A DNA stretch of 55,230 bases from Oscillospiraceae bacterium (lineage in GTDB: Bacteria; Bacillota; Clostridia; Oscillospirales; Oscillospiraceae), in contig JAHHRW010000012.1 of the NCBI GenBank assembly GCA_020025575.1, positions 1-55,230 on the forward strand, given 5' to 3'. Below are positions 16,578-25,452 of this stretch, one piece after another. The notes beneath the pieces are model-generated. The model worked only from the letters and a program-made list of their open reading frames with translations. It was not told where the DNA came from and searched no databases. The position numbers were made by a program, and so were the translations under genes. Positions within the stretch are counted from its first letter, which is position 1, and each line of letters begins with the position of its first letter.

Positions 16578-17315
16578 TTATTCCTGATCCATTGCAACGG
16601 CTACATCCAGCGCAACCTTCATCATGGTCGTGAAAGAGTTCTGACGCTCCTCCGCAGTGGTCTCGATCCCCTTGAGAACATGGTCAGAAATGGTGCAGAT
16701 GCACAAAGCGCGCTTACCATAGCGGGCTGCGTTCATATACAGTGCAGCAGCCTCCATCTCCAGAGCCATAACGCCCATCTTTTTCAATCCATAAACGCTA
16801 TCCAGTCCCTCGGGCACACCAACATGATCCCCGTAGAACACATCGGAAGAATTCACGTTACCAACGTGGTACACAGCACCATTCTCTTGGGCTGCTTTAA
16901 CAGCCTCGCTCAGCAGCTTAAAAGATGCAATGGGCGCAAATGTGCCGGGCACATGGAACTGAGCAGCAAAATTGGAATCGGTGCAGGCGCCCTGAGCAAT
17001 CACCAGATCGTACAGGTTGATGTCCTCCTGGATTGCACCGGCAGAGCCTACACGGATGATATTATCCACATCATAGAAGTTAAACAGCTCGTGGGAATAG
17101 ATGCCAATGGCAGGCATACCCATACCGGATGCCATGACAGAAACCTTTACACCCTTATAATAACCGGTATACCCCTGAACACCACGAACATTGTTCACAA
17201 GGACAGGATTCTCAAGAAAGTTTTCTGCAATAAACTTCGAACGCAGAGGGTCACCGGGCATCAGGACAGTCTTGCCGAAATCACCGGGTTTTGCACTAAT
17301 ATGGGGAGTAGACAT
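16578..17315 (-). CDS. deoD: Purine nucleoside phosphorylase, DeoD type
   Basis: This 245-residue hexameric-type phosphorylase splits purine (deoxy)nucleosides to free base and (deoxy)ribose 1-phosphate. Recognition comes from the N-terminal TPHISAKPGDFGKTVLMPGD, the sugar-site segment VMALEMEAAALY at about 175-187, and ISDHVLKG, which holds the catalytic Asp. GGAGA precedes the ATG. Position between deoC and deoB matches its metabolic place. Confidence 0.97.
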   Translation of the reverse strand: MSTPHISAKPGDFGKTVLMPGDPLRSKFIAENFLENPVLVNNVRGVQGYTGYYKGVKVSVMASGMGMPAIGIYSHELFNFYDVDNIIRVGSAGAIQEDINLYDLVIAQGACTDSNFAAQFHVPGTFAPIASFKLLSEAVKAAQENGAVYHVGNVNSSDVFYGDHVGVPEGLDSVYGLKKMGVMALEMEAAALYMNAARYGKRALCICTISDHVLKGIETTAEERQNSFTTMMKVALDVAVAMDQE

Positions 17316-17335
17316 ATTTCATTTCTCCTTTTCAA

Positions 17336-18016
17336 TCAATAACTTTTGTCATTCGCATCTGCACCATTCTTGACAATCTTCACCACACGGCTGGTGCCAA
17401 GACGGGATGCACCCAGATCAATAAACCTTTGTGCATCTTCCAGACTGGAAATGCCGCCGGCTGCCTTGATCTTCACATTGGGGCCAACGTGTTTTGCAAA
17501 CAGCTCCACATCGTGGAAAGTTGCGCCAGAGGTAGAGAAACCAGTGGATGTTTTGATGTAATCTGCACCGGATTCCGTAACCACACGGCACATTTCAATC
17601 TTTTCTTCATCGGTCAGCAGGCAGGTTTCGATGATAACCTTCAGAAGTTTTCCCTTGCAGGCAGCCTTGATATCCTTGATTTCCTGACAAATCTCATCAT
17701 ACTTGCCATCCTTGACCCATCCGATGTTGATGACCATATCCACTTCATCTGCACCATTGTCAACCGCATCGCTGGCTTCAAAGCACTTGACCGCTGTGGT
17801 GGAATAGCCATTGGGGAAACCGATAACCGTACAAATTGCCAACTTGTCACCAACATATTCCTTAGCCTGTTTTACAAAAGAGGCCGGGATACAAGCTGAT
17901 GCACACGAATACTTGATGGCATCATCACAAATCGTCTGAATCTGATCCCACGTAGCGGTCTGCCCCAGCAGAGTGTGATCGCACTTACTCAAAATCTCTT
18001 GTACATTTACATTCAT
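17336..18016 (-). CDS. deoC: Deoxyribose-phosphate aldolase
   Basis: This 226-residue class I aldolase cleaves deoxyribose 5-phosphate to acetaldehyde and glyceraldehyde 3-phosphate. The Schiff-base lysine is in DYIKTSTGF at about residue 155, and the second active-site lysine lies in IKAAGGI. The DEVDMVINIGW segment carries the conserved Asp. The length is normal. It lies 26 bases downstream of tdk and 20 bases upstream of deoD. Confidence 0.97.
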   Translation of the reverse strand: MNVNVQEILSKCDHTLLGQTATWDQIQTICDDAIKYSCASACIPASFVKQAKEYVGDKLAICTVIGFPNGYSTTAVKCFEASDAVDNGADEVDMVINIGWVKDGKYDEICQEIKDIKAACKGKLLKVIIETCLLTDEEKIEMCRVVTESGADYIKTSTGFSTSGATFHDVELFAKHVGPNVKIKAAGGISSLEDAQRFIDLGASRLGTSRVVKIVKNGADANDKSY

Positions 18017-18042
18017 AGTATTACCTCCATATAGGTTTCAGA

Positions 18043-18648
18043 TTACTCCACACCGTGGAGCTTAATTACCTTGTGTTCTCGAATTCCTCGGATATAGCAC
18101 TTGTGACACATTGCAATATAACTATCGTTGCCACCCAGGAAAACCTGGTCACCTTCGGTTATAATATACCCATCTGCGTCAATACGGGCATTGACCGTAG
18201 CCTTGGCACCGCAATCACAGATTGTTTTGATTTCCTGAATGGTATCTGCCACTTCCATCAGGCGTAAACTGCCCGGAAACAGCCGTGTCAGAAAGTCGGT
18301 GCGCAGTCCAAAACACATGACAGGAATATTAAAATCATTCACAATGTTTCGCAGCTGGTCAATCTGCTGTGATGTCATAAACTGACATTCATCAACAATG
18401 ATGACATTGCATTTTTCCAGTTGAGTATCCTGAAATCGCTGATAAATATCAGTATTCGGTCCGATAACTTCCACCTGCGCCTCCAACCCGATGCGACTGC
18501 GAAGTATTTTCACGCCGTCCCGGGTATCGGCACTAGGCTTAATCAACCAAACATCCAAATCATTCTCTTCATAATTATACTTGGTAATCAGCGCCTGGGC
18601 CGTTTTGCTAGACCCCATTGCACCGTACTTAAAGTAGAGCTTTGCCAT
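18043..18648 (-). CDS. tdk: Thymidine kinase, type II
   Basis: This 201-residue enzyme phosphorylates thymidine and deoxyuridine with ATP. The P-loop is GAMGSSKT at about residues 9-16, a variant of the usual GPMFSGKT. The Walker B and catalytic region is IIVDECQFMT. The structural zinc ligands are in CDCGAKA and CHKC near the C-terminus. It sits second in the operon, so thymidine salvage is co-expressed with deoxynucleoside breakdown. Confidence 0.95.
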   Translation of the reverse strand: MAKLYFKYGAMGSSKTAQALITKYNYEENDLDVWLIKPSADTRDGVKILRSRIGLEAQVEVIGPNTDIYQRFQDTQLEKCNVIIVDECQFMTSQQIDQLRNIVNDFNIPVMCFGLRTDFLTRLFPGSLRLMEVADTIQEIKTICDCGAKATVNARIDADGYIITEGDQVFLGGNDSYIAMCHKCYIRGIREHKVIKLHGVE

Positions 18649-18668
18649 GATTGATTCGTTCCTCTCGG

Positions 18669-19469
18669 TTATTTCTCCGGAATGGTCCGTATTTTTTGAT
18701 CCTTACGCCATCCCAAATCGTAGGATGCCCGCTCTGCAGCTTGTTTTACATAGTTGATGGTTGTCCGATCCGTACAGACCTGTCCGCTGTCACGAATGCC
18801 GATAACAGCGATGGCATAGCTGCATTTTCCCGTGCTGTCATAGATCGGTGCCCCTACACTCTGCAGTCCGTTGCGGTATTCCCCTCGTTCAACTGCATAA
18901 CCAAGCTCCTTGGTGAGTGCCAGCTGGGGTTCTAAGCCTTCCCAAGTGGTAATGGTATTGGCGGTATAGGCTTCCATCCCTTTGCGATTAAGTAAATCTT
19001 TTGCCCGTTCCAAAGGCATGGCTGCCAAAATGCACTTTCCCTCACTGGAACAGTGCAGCGGGATTCGGCTGCCTGGTTCGGAAGAAACCCGAAATCCATT
19101 ATGAGGCTCTATGCACTCTGCCAAAATCAATTCATCCCCGCTCATTCGGGCAAGGTAAGCACTCTCCCCTACCGCCTCAGCAATCTCCTCCAGGTAAGGT
19201 CGGACAATCCCCATTACATTCCACGAAGCTGCCACACTGCTGCCCAGCTCGAACAAATGGTAACCCAGACGGTATTTCCCGTCAGTCTTATCCTGCTCTA
19301 CAACAGCAGATTCCAGCATAGAGGCCAGCAATCCGTGAACCGTACTTTTTGCCCATCCAGTTTTCAGAACCAGCTCGGTAAGCGACAAGCTGCCCCCCGC
19401 CTGCCAGAAACAATCCAACAAAGTAATGGCTTTTTCCACAGAGTGTACGGATCTGCCTTGCGTTGGCAT
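18669..19469 (-). CDS. IclR family transcriptional regulator
   Basis: The 266-residue protein has an N-terminal winged helix (about 8-70, with the helix-turn-helix around LSLTELVLKTGWAKSTVHGLL). The IclR ligand-binding domain follows (about 85-255), with the family stretch HCSSEGKCILAAMP. The ATG at 19469 has GGAGGG upstream; the open frame extends 21 codons further without a ribosome site. It is the first gene of the tdk-deoC-deoD-deoB-cdd operon, so control of nucleoside catabolism, including its own synthesis, is the natural inference. The ligand is unknown. DeoR or CytR types are the usual regulators of such genes. Confidence 0.92.
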   Translation of the reverse strand: MPTQGRSVHSVEKAITLLDCFWQAGGSLSLTELVLKTGWAKSTVHGLLASMLESAVVEQDKTDGKYRLGYHLFELGSSVAASWNVMGIVRPYLEEIAEAVGESAYLARMSGDELILAECIEPHNGFRVSSEPGSRIPLHCSSEGKCILAAMPLERAKDLLNRKGMEAYTANTITTWEGLEPQLALTKELGYAVERGEYRNGLQSVGAPIYDSTGKCSYAIAVIGIRDSGQVCTDRTTINYVKQAAERASYDLGWRKDQKIRTIPEK

Positions 19470-19503
19470 GGTATATCCCTCCAATAGTCGGTCTTTGATT
19501 CCT

Positions 19504-19532
19504 ATTATGATACAGCACAGTGCAAAATTCAA
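19504..19532 (-). promoter_or_regulatory. Promoter of the iclR-tdk-deoCDB-cdd operon
   Basis: Minus strand: TTGAAT (19527-19532), 17-bp spacer, CATAAT (19504-19509), 35 bases upstream of the regulator start. Confidence 0.6.
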
Positions 19533-19574
19533 GTGAAATTTTATAAATTTTCAGAACAAATATTCCGCAATGCC

Positions 19575-19610
19575 GAACACCCGTTTGCAAAAGGGTGCAA
19601 ACGGGTGTTC
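19575..19610 (-). terminator. Hairpin at the end of ade
   Basis: A perfect 15-bp stem (GAACACCCGTTTGCA, 19575-19589, with 19596-19610) lies ten bases past the ade stop. It has no T-run, but its position suggests it separates ade from the following operon. Confidence 0.55.
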
Positions 19611-19619
19611 ATTGAGCAC

Positions 19620-21350
19620 TTAAATATACTTTTGTGTGGCCACATCCATAACCCCTCGCGTGGTTAGCCTCAGGGTTGGGATCACTGGCAGGCTCATAAA
19701 ACTCAGTGTCATAAACGGATCTACATCATCACCAACACCCAACTCGTGGGCTGCTGCCTTTGCCTTTTCCAGCAGCTCATTTACCTCTGCAAGTGGCCGA
19801 TTGCTCATCAGGCCCGCAATTTCCAGCGGAAGCTGTGCAATCACTTCTCCATGATTCACCACAACAATCCCACCAGAATTTTTTGCAATCGTGTTCACAG
19901 CCAACGCCATATCCTCATCATTGACACCCACCACGATGATATTGTGACTGTCATGGGCTACAGAAGTTGCAACCGCCCCCTGTTTCAGACCATAGCCCCG
20001 CAGATAGCCAATGCCAATATGCCGTGTATTCCGGTGGCGCTCCACCACCGCCATTTTCAGCGTATCAGCTCGCACATCTACTTCCTCTGCATAGCCACAG
20101 TCCTGCGTGATGATCTGACCGGGTACCATACCGATAACCCCTCTTGGACGCCACTCTGCAAAATCTCGGGGTGTCATATGATCCACATGGAAGGTATGCT
20201 CCGCCTGATCCACCAGTCTGGGTGAGATATCCGACTCCGGAACATCCATCATTTGTCCATCCTGACAGATCAGTTTCCCTCTTTTATAAACCTGCTGCAC
20301 ATTGAAGTCCTTCAGATTATCAAGCACTGCAAAGTCTGCCAGATACCCCGGCGCAATAGCACCCCGATTATTCAGCAGGAAGTACCGCGCCGCATGATAA
20401 CAGGCTGCCTGAACCACGCGGATGGGGTCTGCCCCCATGGAAACAGCCTTTCGGCAGATATAATCCATGTGGCCCTTTTCCAAAAGATCAGAGGGGTGCT
20501 TATCGTCTGTGCAGAACATGCAGCGGCTATAGTACTGTTCACTCAGCAGACCTATGAGTGCCTCAAGGTTTTTTGCTGCGGTTCCCTCACGGATCATGAT
20601 GTATTGTCCCCGGCGAATCTTTTCCAGAGCATCTTCCATATCCGCACACTCGTGATCGGAATAAACGCCTGCTGCAATATACGCATTTAGATCATTGTTC
20701 CGCAGCCCTGGAGCATGACCGTCAATTTTCTTGTGGTGGGACTGGGATGCCACTATTTTGGATACGGGACCAGCGTCCCCCCGAATCACCCCGGGAAAGT
20801 CCATCATTTCACCCAAACCTAAAACTCTCGGATGTGCAAAGAAACTGTCAATATCCCGATAATCCAGATTTGCACCGCTTTCGTCCATGGGTGATGCAGG
20901 AACACAGCTGGGGATCATAAACAGCACATCCAGAGGAAGGCCCTCGGTAGCCTCCAGCATGTAGTCGATTCCATCGGTTCCCATGACGTTGGTGATCTCA
21001 TGGGGGTCGGTGATCACCGCAGTCGTGCCGTGGGGCAGTACCGATTTGGCAAACTCCTTTGGAGAAACCAAACTGGATTCCAAATGAATATGGGCATCAA
21101 TAAAGCCTGGGCAAACAATTCTGCCTGTCATGTCTACTTCGACATTCCCCTCATATTTCCCTTGACCCACAATCAGCCCCTCTGCCACAGCAATATCATC
21201 TGTTGCCAGACATCCGGAAAACACATCCACATAGGTCGCATTCTTCAGAACCAGATCCGCCTTTTCCCGTCCTGCTGCCACATCGATGATTCGCTGCTTT
21301 TTGACCAGTCTGCGGTTTATTTTTCCAGACCAGCTTTCTGTATATGCCAT
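19620..21350 (-). CDS. ade: Adenine deaminase
   Basis: This 576-residue amidohydrolase converts adenine to hypoxanthine and ammonia. The metal site begins with GFIDAHIHLESS at about residues 79-90, and ITDPHEITNVMG and DGHAPGL follow in order. The bacterial Ade C-terminal domain has the NSGGIVVV block. The length matches the family (about 570-600). It has its own promoter and a probable terminator, yet sits directly upstream of the deo operon, where it can process the adenine freed by DeoD. Confidence 0.96.
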   Translation of the reverse strand: MAYTESWSGKINRRLVKKQRIIDVAAGREKADLVLKNATYVDVFSGCLATDDIAVAEGLIVGQGKYEGNVEVDMTGRIVCPGFIDAHIHLESSLVSPKEFAKSVLPHGTTAVITDPHEITNVMGTDGIDYMLEATEGLPLDVLFMIPSCVPASPMDESGANLDYRDIDSFFAHPRVLGLGEMMDFPGVIRGDAGPVSKIVASQSHHKKIDGHAPGLRNNDLNAYIAAGVYSDHECADMEDALEKIRRGQYIMIREGTAAKNLEALIGLLSEQYYSRCMFCTDDKHPSDLLEKGHMDYICRKAVSMGADPIRVVQAACYHAARYFLLNNRGAIAPGYLADFAVLDNLKDFNVQQVYKRGKLICQDGQMMDVPESDISPRLVDQAEHTFHVDHMTPRDFAEWRPRGVIGMVPGQIITQDCGYAEEVDVRADTLKMAVVERHRNTRHIGIGYLRGYGLKQGAVATSVAHDSHNIIVVGVNDEDMALAVNTIAKNSGGIVVVNHGEVIAQLPLEIAGLMSNRPLAEVNELLEKAKAAAHELGVGDDVDPFMTLSFMSLPVIPTLRLTTRGVMDVATQKYI

Positions 21351-21384
21351 ATGATTGCTCCCCCTTTATATTATGATTTGTATA

Positions 21385-21414
21385 ATTGTACCATCTTAGC
21401 TGTATAATGTCCAA
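21385..21414 (-). promoter_or_regulatory. Promoter of ade
   Basis: Minus strand: TTGGAC (21409-21414), 18-bp spacer, TACAAT (21385-21390), with GGGGGAG before the ade ATG. Confidence 0.55.
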
Positions 21415-21421
21415 CCGCATA

Positions 21422-21450
21422 TTGCACAAAAAGGAACCCCATGATAAAAT
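21422..21450 (+). promoter_or_regulatory. Promoter of queH
   Basis: TTGCAC (21422-21427), 17-bp spacer, TAAAAT (21445-21450). It is divergent from, and adjacent to, the ade promoter. Confidence 0.6.
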
Positions 21451-21477
21451 GGATAAAAATTATTTCCGGAGGTTCCT

Positions 21478-22023
21478 ATGAAAACTCTATTGCATACCTG
21501 CTGTGCGCCCTGTGCAAACCAGTGTATCGATGTACTGCGCACAGACGGTTTTGATGTCACTGCACTTTGGTACAATCCCAATATCCACCCATTTACGGAA
21601 TACCGTTCCCGCCGCAATTGTCTCAGGGAATACGCTGCATCCATTGAACTGCCCTTGATTGAGCGGAACGATTACGGTCTGCGTCCATTTGTTCGTGAGG
21701 TTGCGCCGGATATTGCCGGTCGCTGTATCAAGTGTTATGAAATGCGTCTGTATGAAACTGCCCGTCAGGCCGCCGAGGGTGGATTCGATAGCTTTACATC
21801 TTCCCTCTTTATCTCCCCCTACCAAAACCACGACCTGATGCGCGAAGTTGCTGAGCGTGCCGCCCACGAATACGGCGTAGAATTCCTATACCGGGACTTT
21901 CGCCCGTATTTCCGTGCCGGACAGGAGCGTGCACGTCAGTTGGGCATGTATATTCAAAAATACTGCGGCTGTGTTTTCAGCGAAGAAGAGCGTTATTTAA
22001 AGGCCTCTAAGATTATTCCCTAA
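21478..22023 (+). CDS. queH: Epoxyqueuosine reductase QueH
   Basis: This 181-residue protein carries out the last step of queuosine formation in tRNA, reducing epoxyqueuosine to queuosine. QueH (former DUF208) replaces the cobalamin enzyme QueG in many anaerobes. Metal-binding cysteines are visible as HTCCAPC at residues 6-12, CIKCYEMRL in the middle and KYCGCVFSEEERY near the C-terminus. GGAGG lies six to seven bases before the ATG. It is monocistronic. No other queuosine genes are in the window. Confidence 0.95.
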   Translation: MKTLLHTCCAPCANQCIDVLRTDGFDVTALWYNPNIHPFTEYRSRRNCLREYAASIELPLIERNDYGLRPFVREVAPDIAGRCIKCYEMRLYETARQAAEGGFDSFTSSLFISPYQNHDLMREVAERAAHEYGVEFLYRDFRPYFRAGQERARQLGMYIQKYCGCVFSEEERYLKASKIIP

Positions 22024-22037
22024 ATTTACAAAAAAGG

Positions 22038-22066
22038 TTGCGCCTTCCAAAATTGTGATGTATAAT
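22038..22066 (+). promoter_or_regulatory. Promoter of pta
   Basis: TTGCGC (22038-22043), 17-bp spacer, perfect TATAAT (22061-22066). A leader of about 55 bases with an AGGAGG follows. Confidence 0.75.
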
Positions 22067-22127
22067 TACTGTGATGTTTTATGGGCCAAGGCCCACGAAA
22101 AAACGAATTTTCAGGAGGTAACGAATC

Positions 22128-23126
22128 ATGTTCAATGCAATGATTGAAACTTTGAAGGCAAATCCCCGCAAAATCGTCTTCACTGAGGGTCACGATGCCC
22201 GCATTCTGGAGGCAACTTCCCGCCTGGTAGAGGGCGGTTTCCTGACCCCCATTCTGGTGGGCAATGTAGAAGAAGTCAAGGCTAACGCTGCCAAGGGCGG
22301 TTTCAACATCGAAGGTGTTGAAATTCTGGATCCTGCTTCTTACAAAGACATGGATGCTATGGTTGAAAAGATGGTCGAGCTGCGTAAGGGCAAGATGACC
22401 GCTGAGGAGTGCCGCACTGCTCTGTCCAAGGGCAACTACTTCGGTACCATGCTGGTCAAAATGGGCTATGCAGACGCTCTGCTGGGCGGCGCTACCTACT
22501 CCACTGCTGATACCGTCCGTCCCGCTCTTCAGCTGATCAAGACCAAGAAGGGCGCACATCTGGTTTCTTCCTGTTTCATTCTGGTTCGCGGCGAAGAAAA
22601 GCTGGCCATGGGCGACTGCGCTATCAACATCGACTACCAGGATACTTTGGACAAGGAAGGCAACGTGGTTGTATCTGCTGCACAGAAACTGGCCGAGGTC
22701 GCAGTTGAGACTGCAAAGACCGCAAAGGTCTTCGGCATTGATCCTAAGGTTGCAATGCTGAGTTTCTCCACCAACGGCTCCGGTAAGGGCGGCACTGTTA
22801 AACTGAGCCACGATGCTACCGCTGTTGCTAAGGAAATGGCTCCTGATCTGGCCATTGACGGCGAGATGCAGTTCGACGCAGCAGTTGCTCCCGAGGTTGG
22901 TCAGCTGAAGTTCCCCGGCTCCAAGGTCGCAGGCTATGCAAACACCTTTGTCTTCCCCTGCATCGAGGCCGGCAACATCGGCTACAAGATTGCACAGCGT
23001 CTGGGCGGCTACGAGGCTTATGGCCCCATCCTGCAGGGCCTGAACGCTCCCATCAACGATCTGTCCCGTGGCTGCAACGCTGATGAGGTCTATAAGATGG
23101 CCATCATCACCTGCGCTATGGTTTAA
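22128..23126 (+). CDS. pta: Phosphate acetyltransferase
   Basis: This 332-residue enzyme interconverts acetyl-CoA and acetyl phosphate for acetate fermentation. It is the short single-domain type, without the N-terminal DRTGG domain of enteric Pta. Characteristic stretches are VFTEGHDARILEATSRL near the start, VKMGYADALLGGATYSTADT, and PILQGLNAPINDLSRGC at the end. The neighbouring ackA expected from many clostridia is not present here. Codon use is rich in highly used codons such as CTG and GGC, fitting strong expression from a near-consensus promoter. Confidence 0.96.
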   Translation: MFNAMIETLKANPRKIVFTEGHDARILEATSRLVEGGFLTPILVGNVEEVKANAAKGGFNIEGVEILDPASYKDMDAMVEKMVELRKGKMTAEECRTALSKGNYFGTMLVKMGYADALLGGATYSTADTVRPALQLIKTKKGAHLVSSCFILVRGEEKLAMGDCAINIDYQDTLDKEGNVVVSAAQKLAEVAVETAKTAKVFGIDPKVAMLSFSTNGSGKGGTVKLSHDATAVAKEMAPDLAIDGEMQFDAAVAPEVGQLKFPGSKVAGYANTFVFPCIEAGNIGYKIAQRLGGYEAYGPILQGLNAPINDLSRGCNADEVYKMAIITCAMV

Positions 23127-23231
23127 TTGCTGATTGGTTTACCTGATGTTTAAAAAACCGGATGATAACGTTCGAGGTTCCTGAGGACAGTCTACTGAAA
23201 TTAGGACAATGAGCCTTGCACCGGGATAAAG

Positions 23232-23276
23232 AAATGCCGAGAAGAACTTTTTACGGTTCTTCTCGGCATTTTTATT
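23232..23276 (+). terminator. Terminator of pta
   Basis: A 16-bp perfect stem (AAATGCCGAGAAGAAC, 23232-23247, with 23256-23271) is followed by TTTATTTT. It lies about 105 bases after the pta stop. Confidence 0.88.
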
Positions 23277-23565
23277 TTATCATCGGTACATTCCCATTTT
23301 CACGCCGCATTTTGTAAAATGGAACACCCCCAGGCTCCTGAACAGGTGACATAGATCCCCAATTTTTGTTTCGCCGGAGCTCACATCCTTGATTCTTGCT
23401 CCAATTTATCTGCAAAGCGCCGGATTGGCTCTGCAAGTATTTCCGCCAAATTTAGGGCTGCTTACTTTTTTCTTCACAAGGGCAAGCATGCCATCTTTCA
23501 CCGTCAATTTTAGGTTGCACTAAACAGATGAAAGATCGATCTCATCGCACTTTTGAAAACTTCCG
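23277..23565. other. Intergenic stretch without an intact gene
   Basis: No start-to-stop frame of credible length is present. On the minus strand one frame runs with few stops and contains a short WHACPCEEKS-like stretch, which could be a decayed gene end, but it matches nothing I can name. No promoter or strong hairpin was recognised. Confidence 0.3.
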
Positions 23566-25452
23566 TCAGTTGGCTGGATTTTCTACGTAATACTGCGCCT
23601 GGGCGTGCCACAACTCGTAGTATTTTCCACTTTCATCGGCAACTAGGGCAGCGTGGGTGCCCCGCTGAATAACCGCTCCTTCATGGAACACAGCGATCTC
23701 ATCGCAGAATTTGCAGCTTGAAAGCCGGTGGCTGATATAGATGGCGGTTTTATCACCCGCAATCTGATCAAACTTGCTGTAGATCTCCGCCTCCGCAATG
23801 GGGTCCAACGCTGCCGTAGGTTCATCCAGAATGATAAAGGGGGCGTCCTTATACAGGGTTCGGGCAATGGCAATCTTTTGAGCCTCTCCGCCGGATATAT
23901 CCACACCATCCTCGTCGTAGTCTTTGTACAGATATGTATCCAAACCGAGTTCCATATTGGCCAGTCTTTCAGAAAAACCGGCTTTGTTCAGGCAGTCTGT
24001 CACCTTTTCCCGGTGGTAATGTACCCGTGACGCCACATTTTCTCCCAACTTCAAAGCAAGTAATTGAAAATCCTGAAATACGATGGAGAAGATGTTCATG
24101 TATTCCAGATAGTTGTACTTACGGATGTCAATACCGTTTAGCATGATTTCTCCTTCAGTGGGGTCATACAAGCGGCAGAGTAATTTGATAAACGTGGTTT
24201 TGCCGCTGCCGTTCATGCCCACAACGGCCAGCCGCTTGCCAATCTCAAATTTCATATTCACGTGTCGCAGAGCGTAATTGTCGCTGCCGGGATACTTGAA
24301 AGAGACATTGCGAAATTCCACTTGGTATTTTCTGTCGTTGCGTTTTTCCACCGTCAGGCTGCCCTGATACATCTCGTTGGGAATATCCAAAAATTCAAAG
24401 GTCAGGCGCAGAAACGCAGCATTGTTCCGCATCAGCCCTAGGGCAGAAACAAGGCTGGACACACCGCCGGAAACTTTGCTGATCGACGCCACATACTGGG
24501 TGACCGAGCCAAGACCAAAGGCACCTGCCAGTGCCTTCAGGCACACAAACAGGTAGGCCACTCCGGTAAACAGAACGGATACAGCTCCGCCCGCTGCCGC
24601 ATAGAGACCCATGGGGCCCCGGGCAAGATGTGCAAACAACCCCTTCGAGCCAAAGGTTCCCTCCTTGTTGCGATTGTATCGGTCGCAGATCCGGTCTTGG
24701 CGGTACACTCTCATATCCAGAGCAAAATCTCGGTAATAGCCCAGATACCCAAAGAAGGAGAACAGACGATTTCCCAGATTGTGAGAGTCGGCATACTTTG
24801 CATAGTAACTCTCGGATCGGTTCTGCAGCACGGGAGCCAGGAATGTAATCCCCAGCATGAAAGCGATGATGCCCATGACCACAAGCGGGTGATTCAGCCA
24901 GACAAGTACTCCGGCAGTGTCCGGCACACGACTGACAAACAGGGAGATCGTCAGAGCCAGACCGCCCAGAATAGTGAACAGGGATGAACCCAGTTTTTCA
25001 TAGGATTCGATCACGCGATACAGTCCCCAGCCACCGCCATTCAGGTTTTGGCGAATGGTATACAGTTGCTCGGCGGTATGGGGCTCATCCAAAGCAGAAT
25101 AATCCAGTTCCATCATTTTTTCGGACAGGATGTTTTCCACCTTCAGCCACTCGCCGGCGTTTTGGGTCTGCGTCCACTTGCTCAAAAGGGCAGAACCCAG
25201 GGCGATGACGGCGGCAGACCCCAGGGTGATGAGCACAAGCATCTTCAGGTTCTGGACATCCCGCTTTCCTGCCAGCTCATCAACAATCAGTGCGGAGAGG
25301 AAAATCCCAACATATGGGGTTAGTGCCGTCCAGATAACATGGAGAAAACGGGATATGACCATCTGTGGCTGCCGCTGATAAAAGAGTTTGAGTGCGCGAA
25401 GATTCAACCGAAAGAGCTCACGCCAGGACATGGAATTTTTCGTTTTATGCAT
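23566..25452 (-). CDS. ABC exporter half-transporter, second of a pair
   Basis: This 628-residue protein has an N-terminal six-helix exporter domain (about 25-340) and a C-terminal ATPase. The ATPase shows Walker A GMNGSGKTTF, signature ISGGEAQKIAIARTL and Walker B PFIILDEPTAALDP. The ATG at 25452 overlaps the end of the first half-transporter by eight bases, and GGAGGGGG lies ten bases upstream. The two probably form a heterodimer that exports a peptide, lipid or drug. Co-transcription with a LytTR/GHKL pair favours an exported or sensed peptide, but the cargo is unknown. There is no C39 peptidase domain, so it does not mature a double-glycine leader. Confidence 0.88.
   Translation of the reverse strand: MHKTKNSMSWRELFRLNLRALKLFYQRQPQMVISRFLHVIWTALTPYVGIFLSALIVDELAGKRDVQNLKMLVLITLGSAAVIALGSALLSKWTQTQNAGEWLKVENILSEKMMELDYSALDEPHTAEQLYTIRQNLNGGGWGLYRVIESYEKLGSSLFTILGGLALTISLFVSRVPDTAGVLVWLNHPLVVMGIIAFMLGITFLAPVLQNRSESYYAKYADSHNLGNRLFSFFGYLGYYRDFALDMRVYRQDRICDRYNRNKEGTFGSKGLFAHLARGPMGLYAAAGGAVSVLFTGVAYLFVCLKALAGAFGLGSVTQYVASISKVSGGVSSLVSALGLMRNNAAFLRLTFEFLDIPNEMYQGSLTVEKRNDRKYQVEFRNVSFKYPGSDNYALRHVNMKFEIGKRLAVVGMNGSGKTTFIKLLCRLYDPTEGEIMLNGIDIRKYNYLEYMNIFSIVFQDFQLLALKLGENVASRVHYHREKVTDCLNKAGFSERLANMELGLDTYLYKDYDEDGVDISGGEAQKIAIARTLYKDAPFIILDEPTAALDPIAEAEIYSKFDQIAGDKTAIYISHRLSSCKFCDEIAVFHEGAVIQRGTHAALVADESGKYYELWHAQAQYYVENPAN

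Noticed and set aside
22026..22811. A 261-codon minus-strand frame opposite pta
   Set aside because: It is a shadow of the strongly biased codon use of pta and has no start signals.
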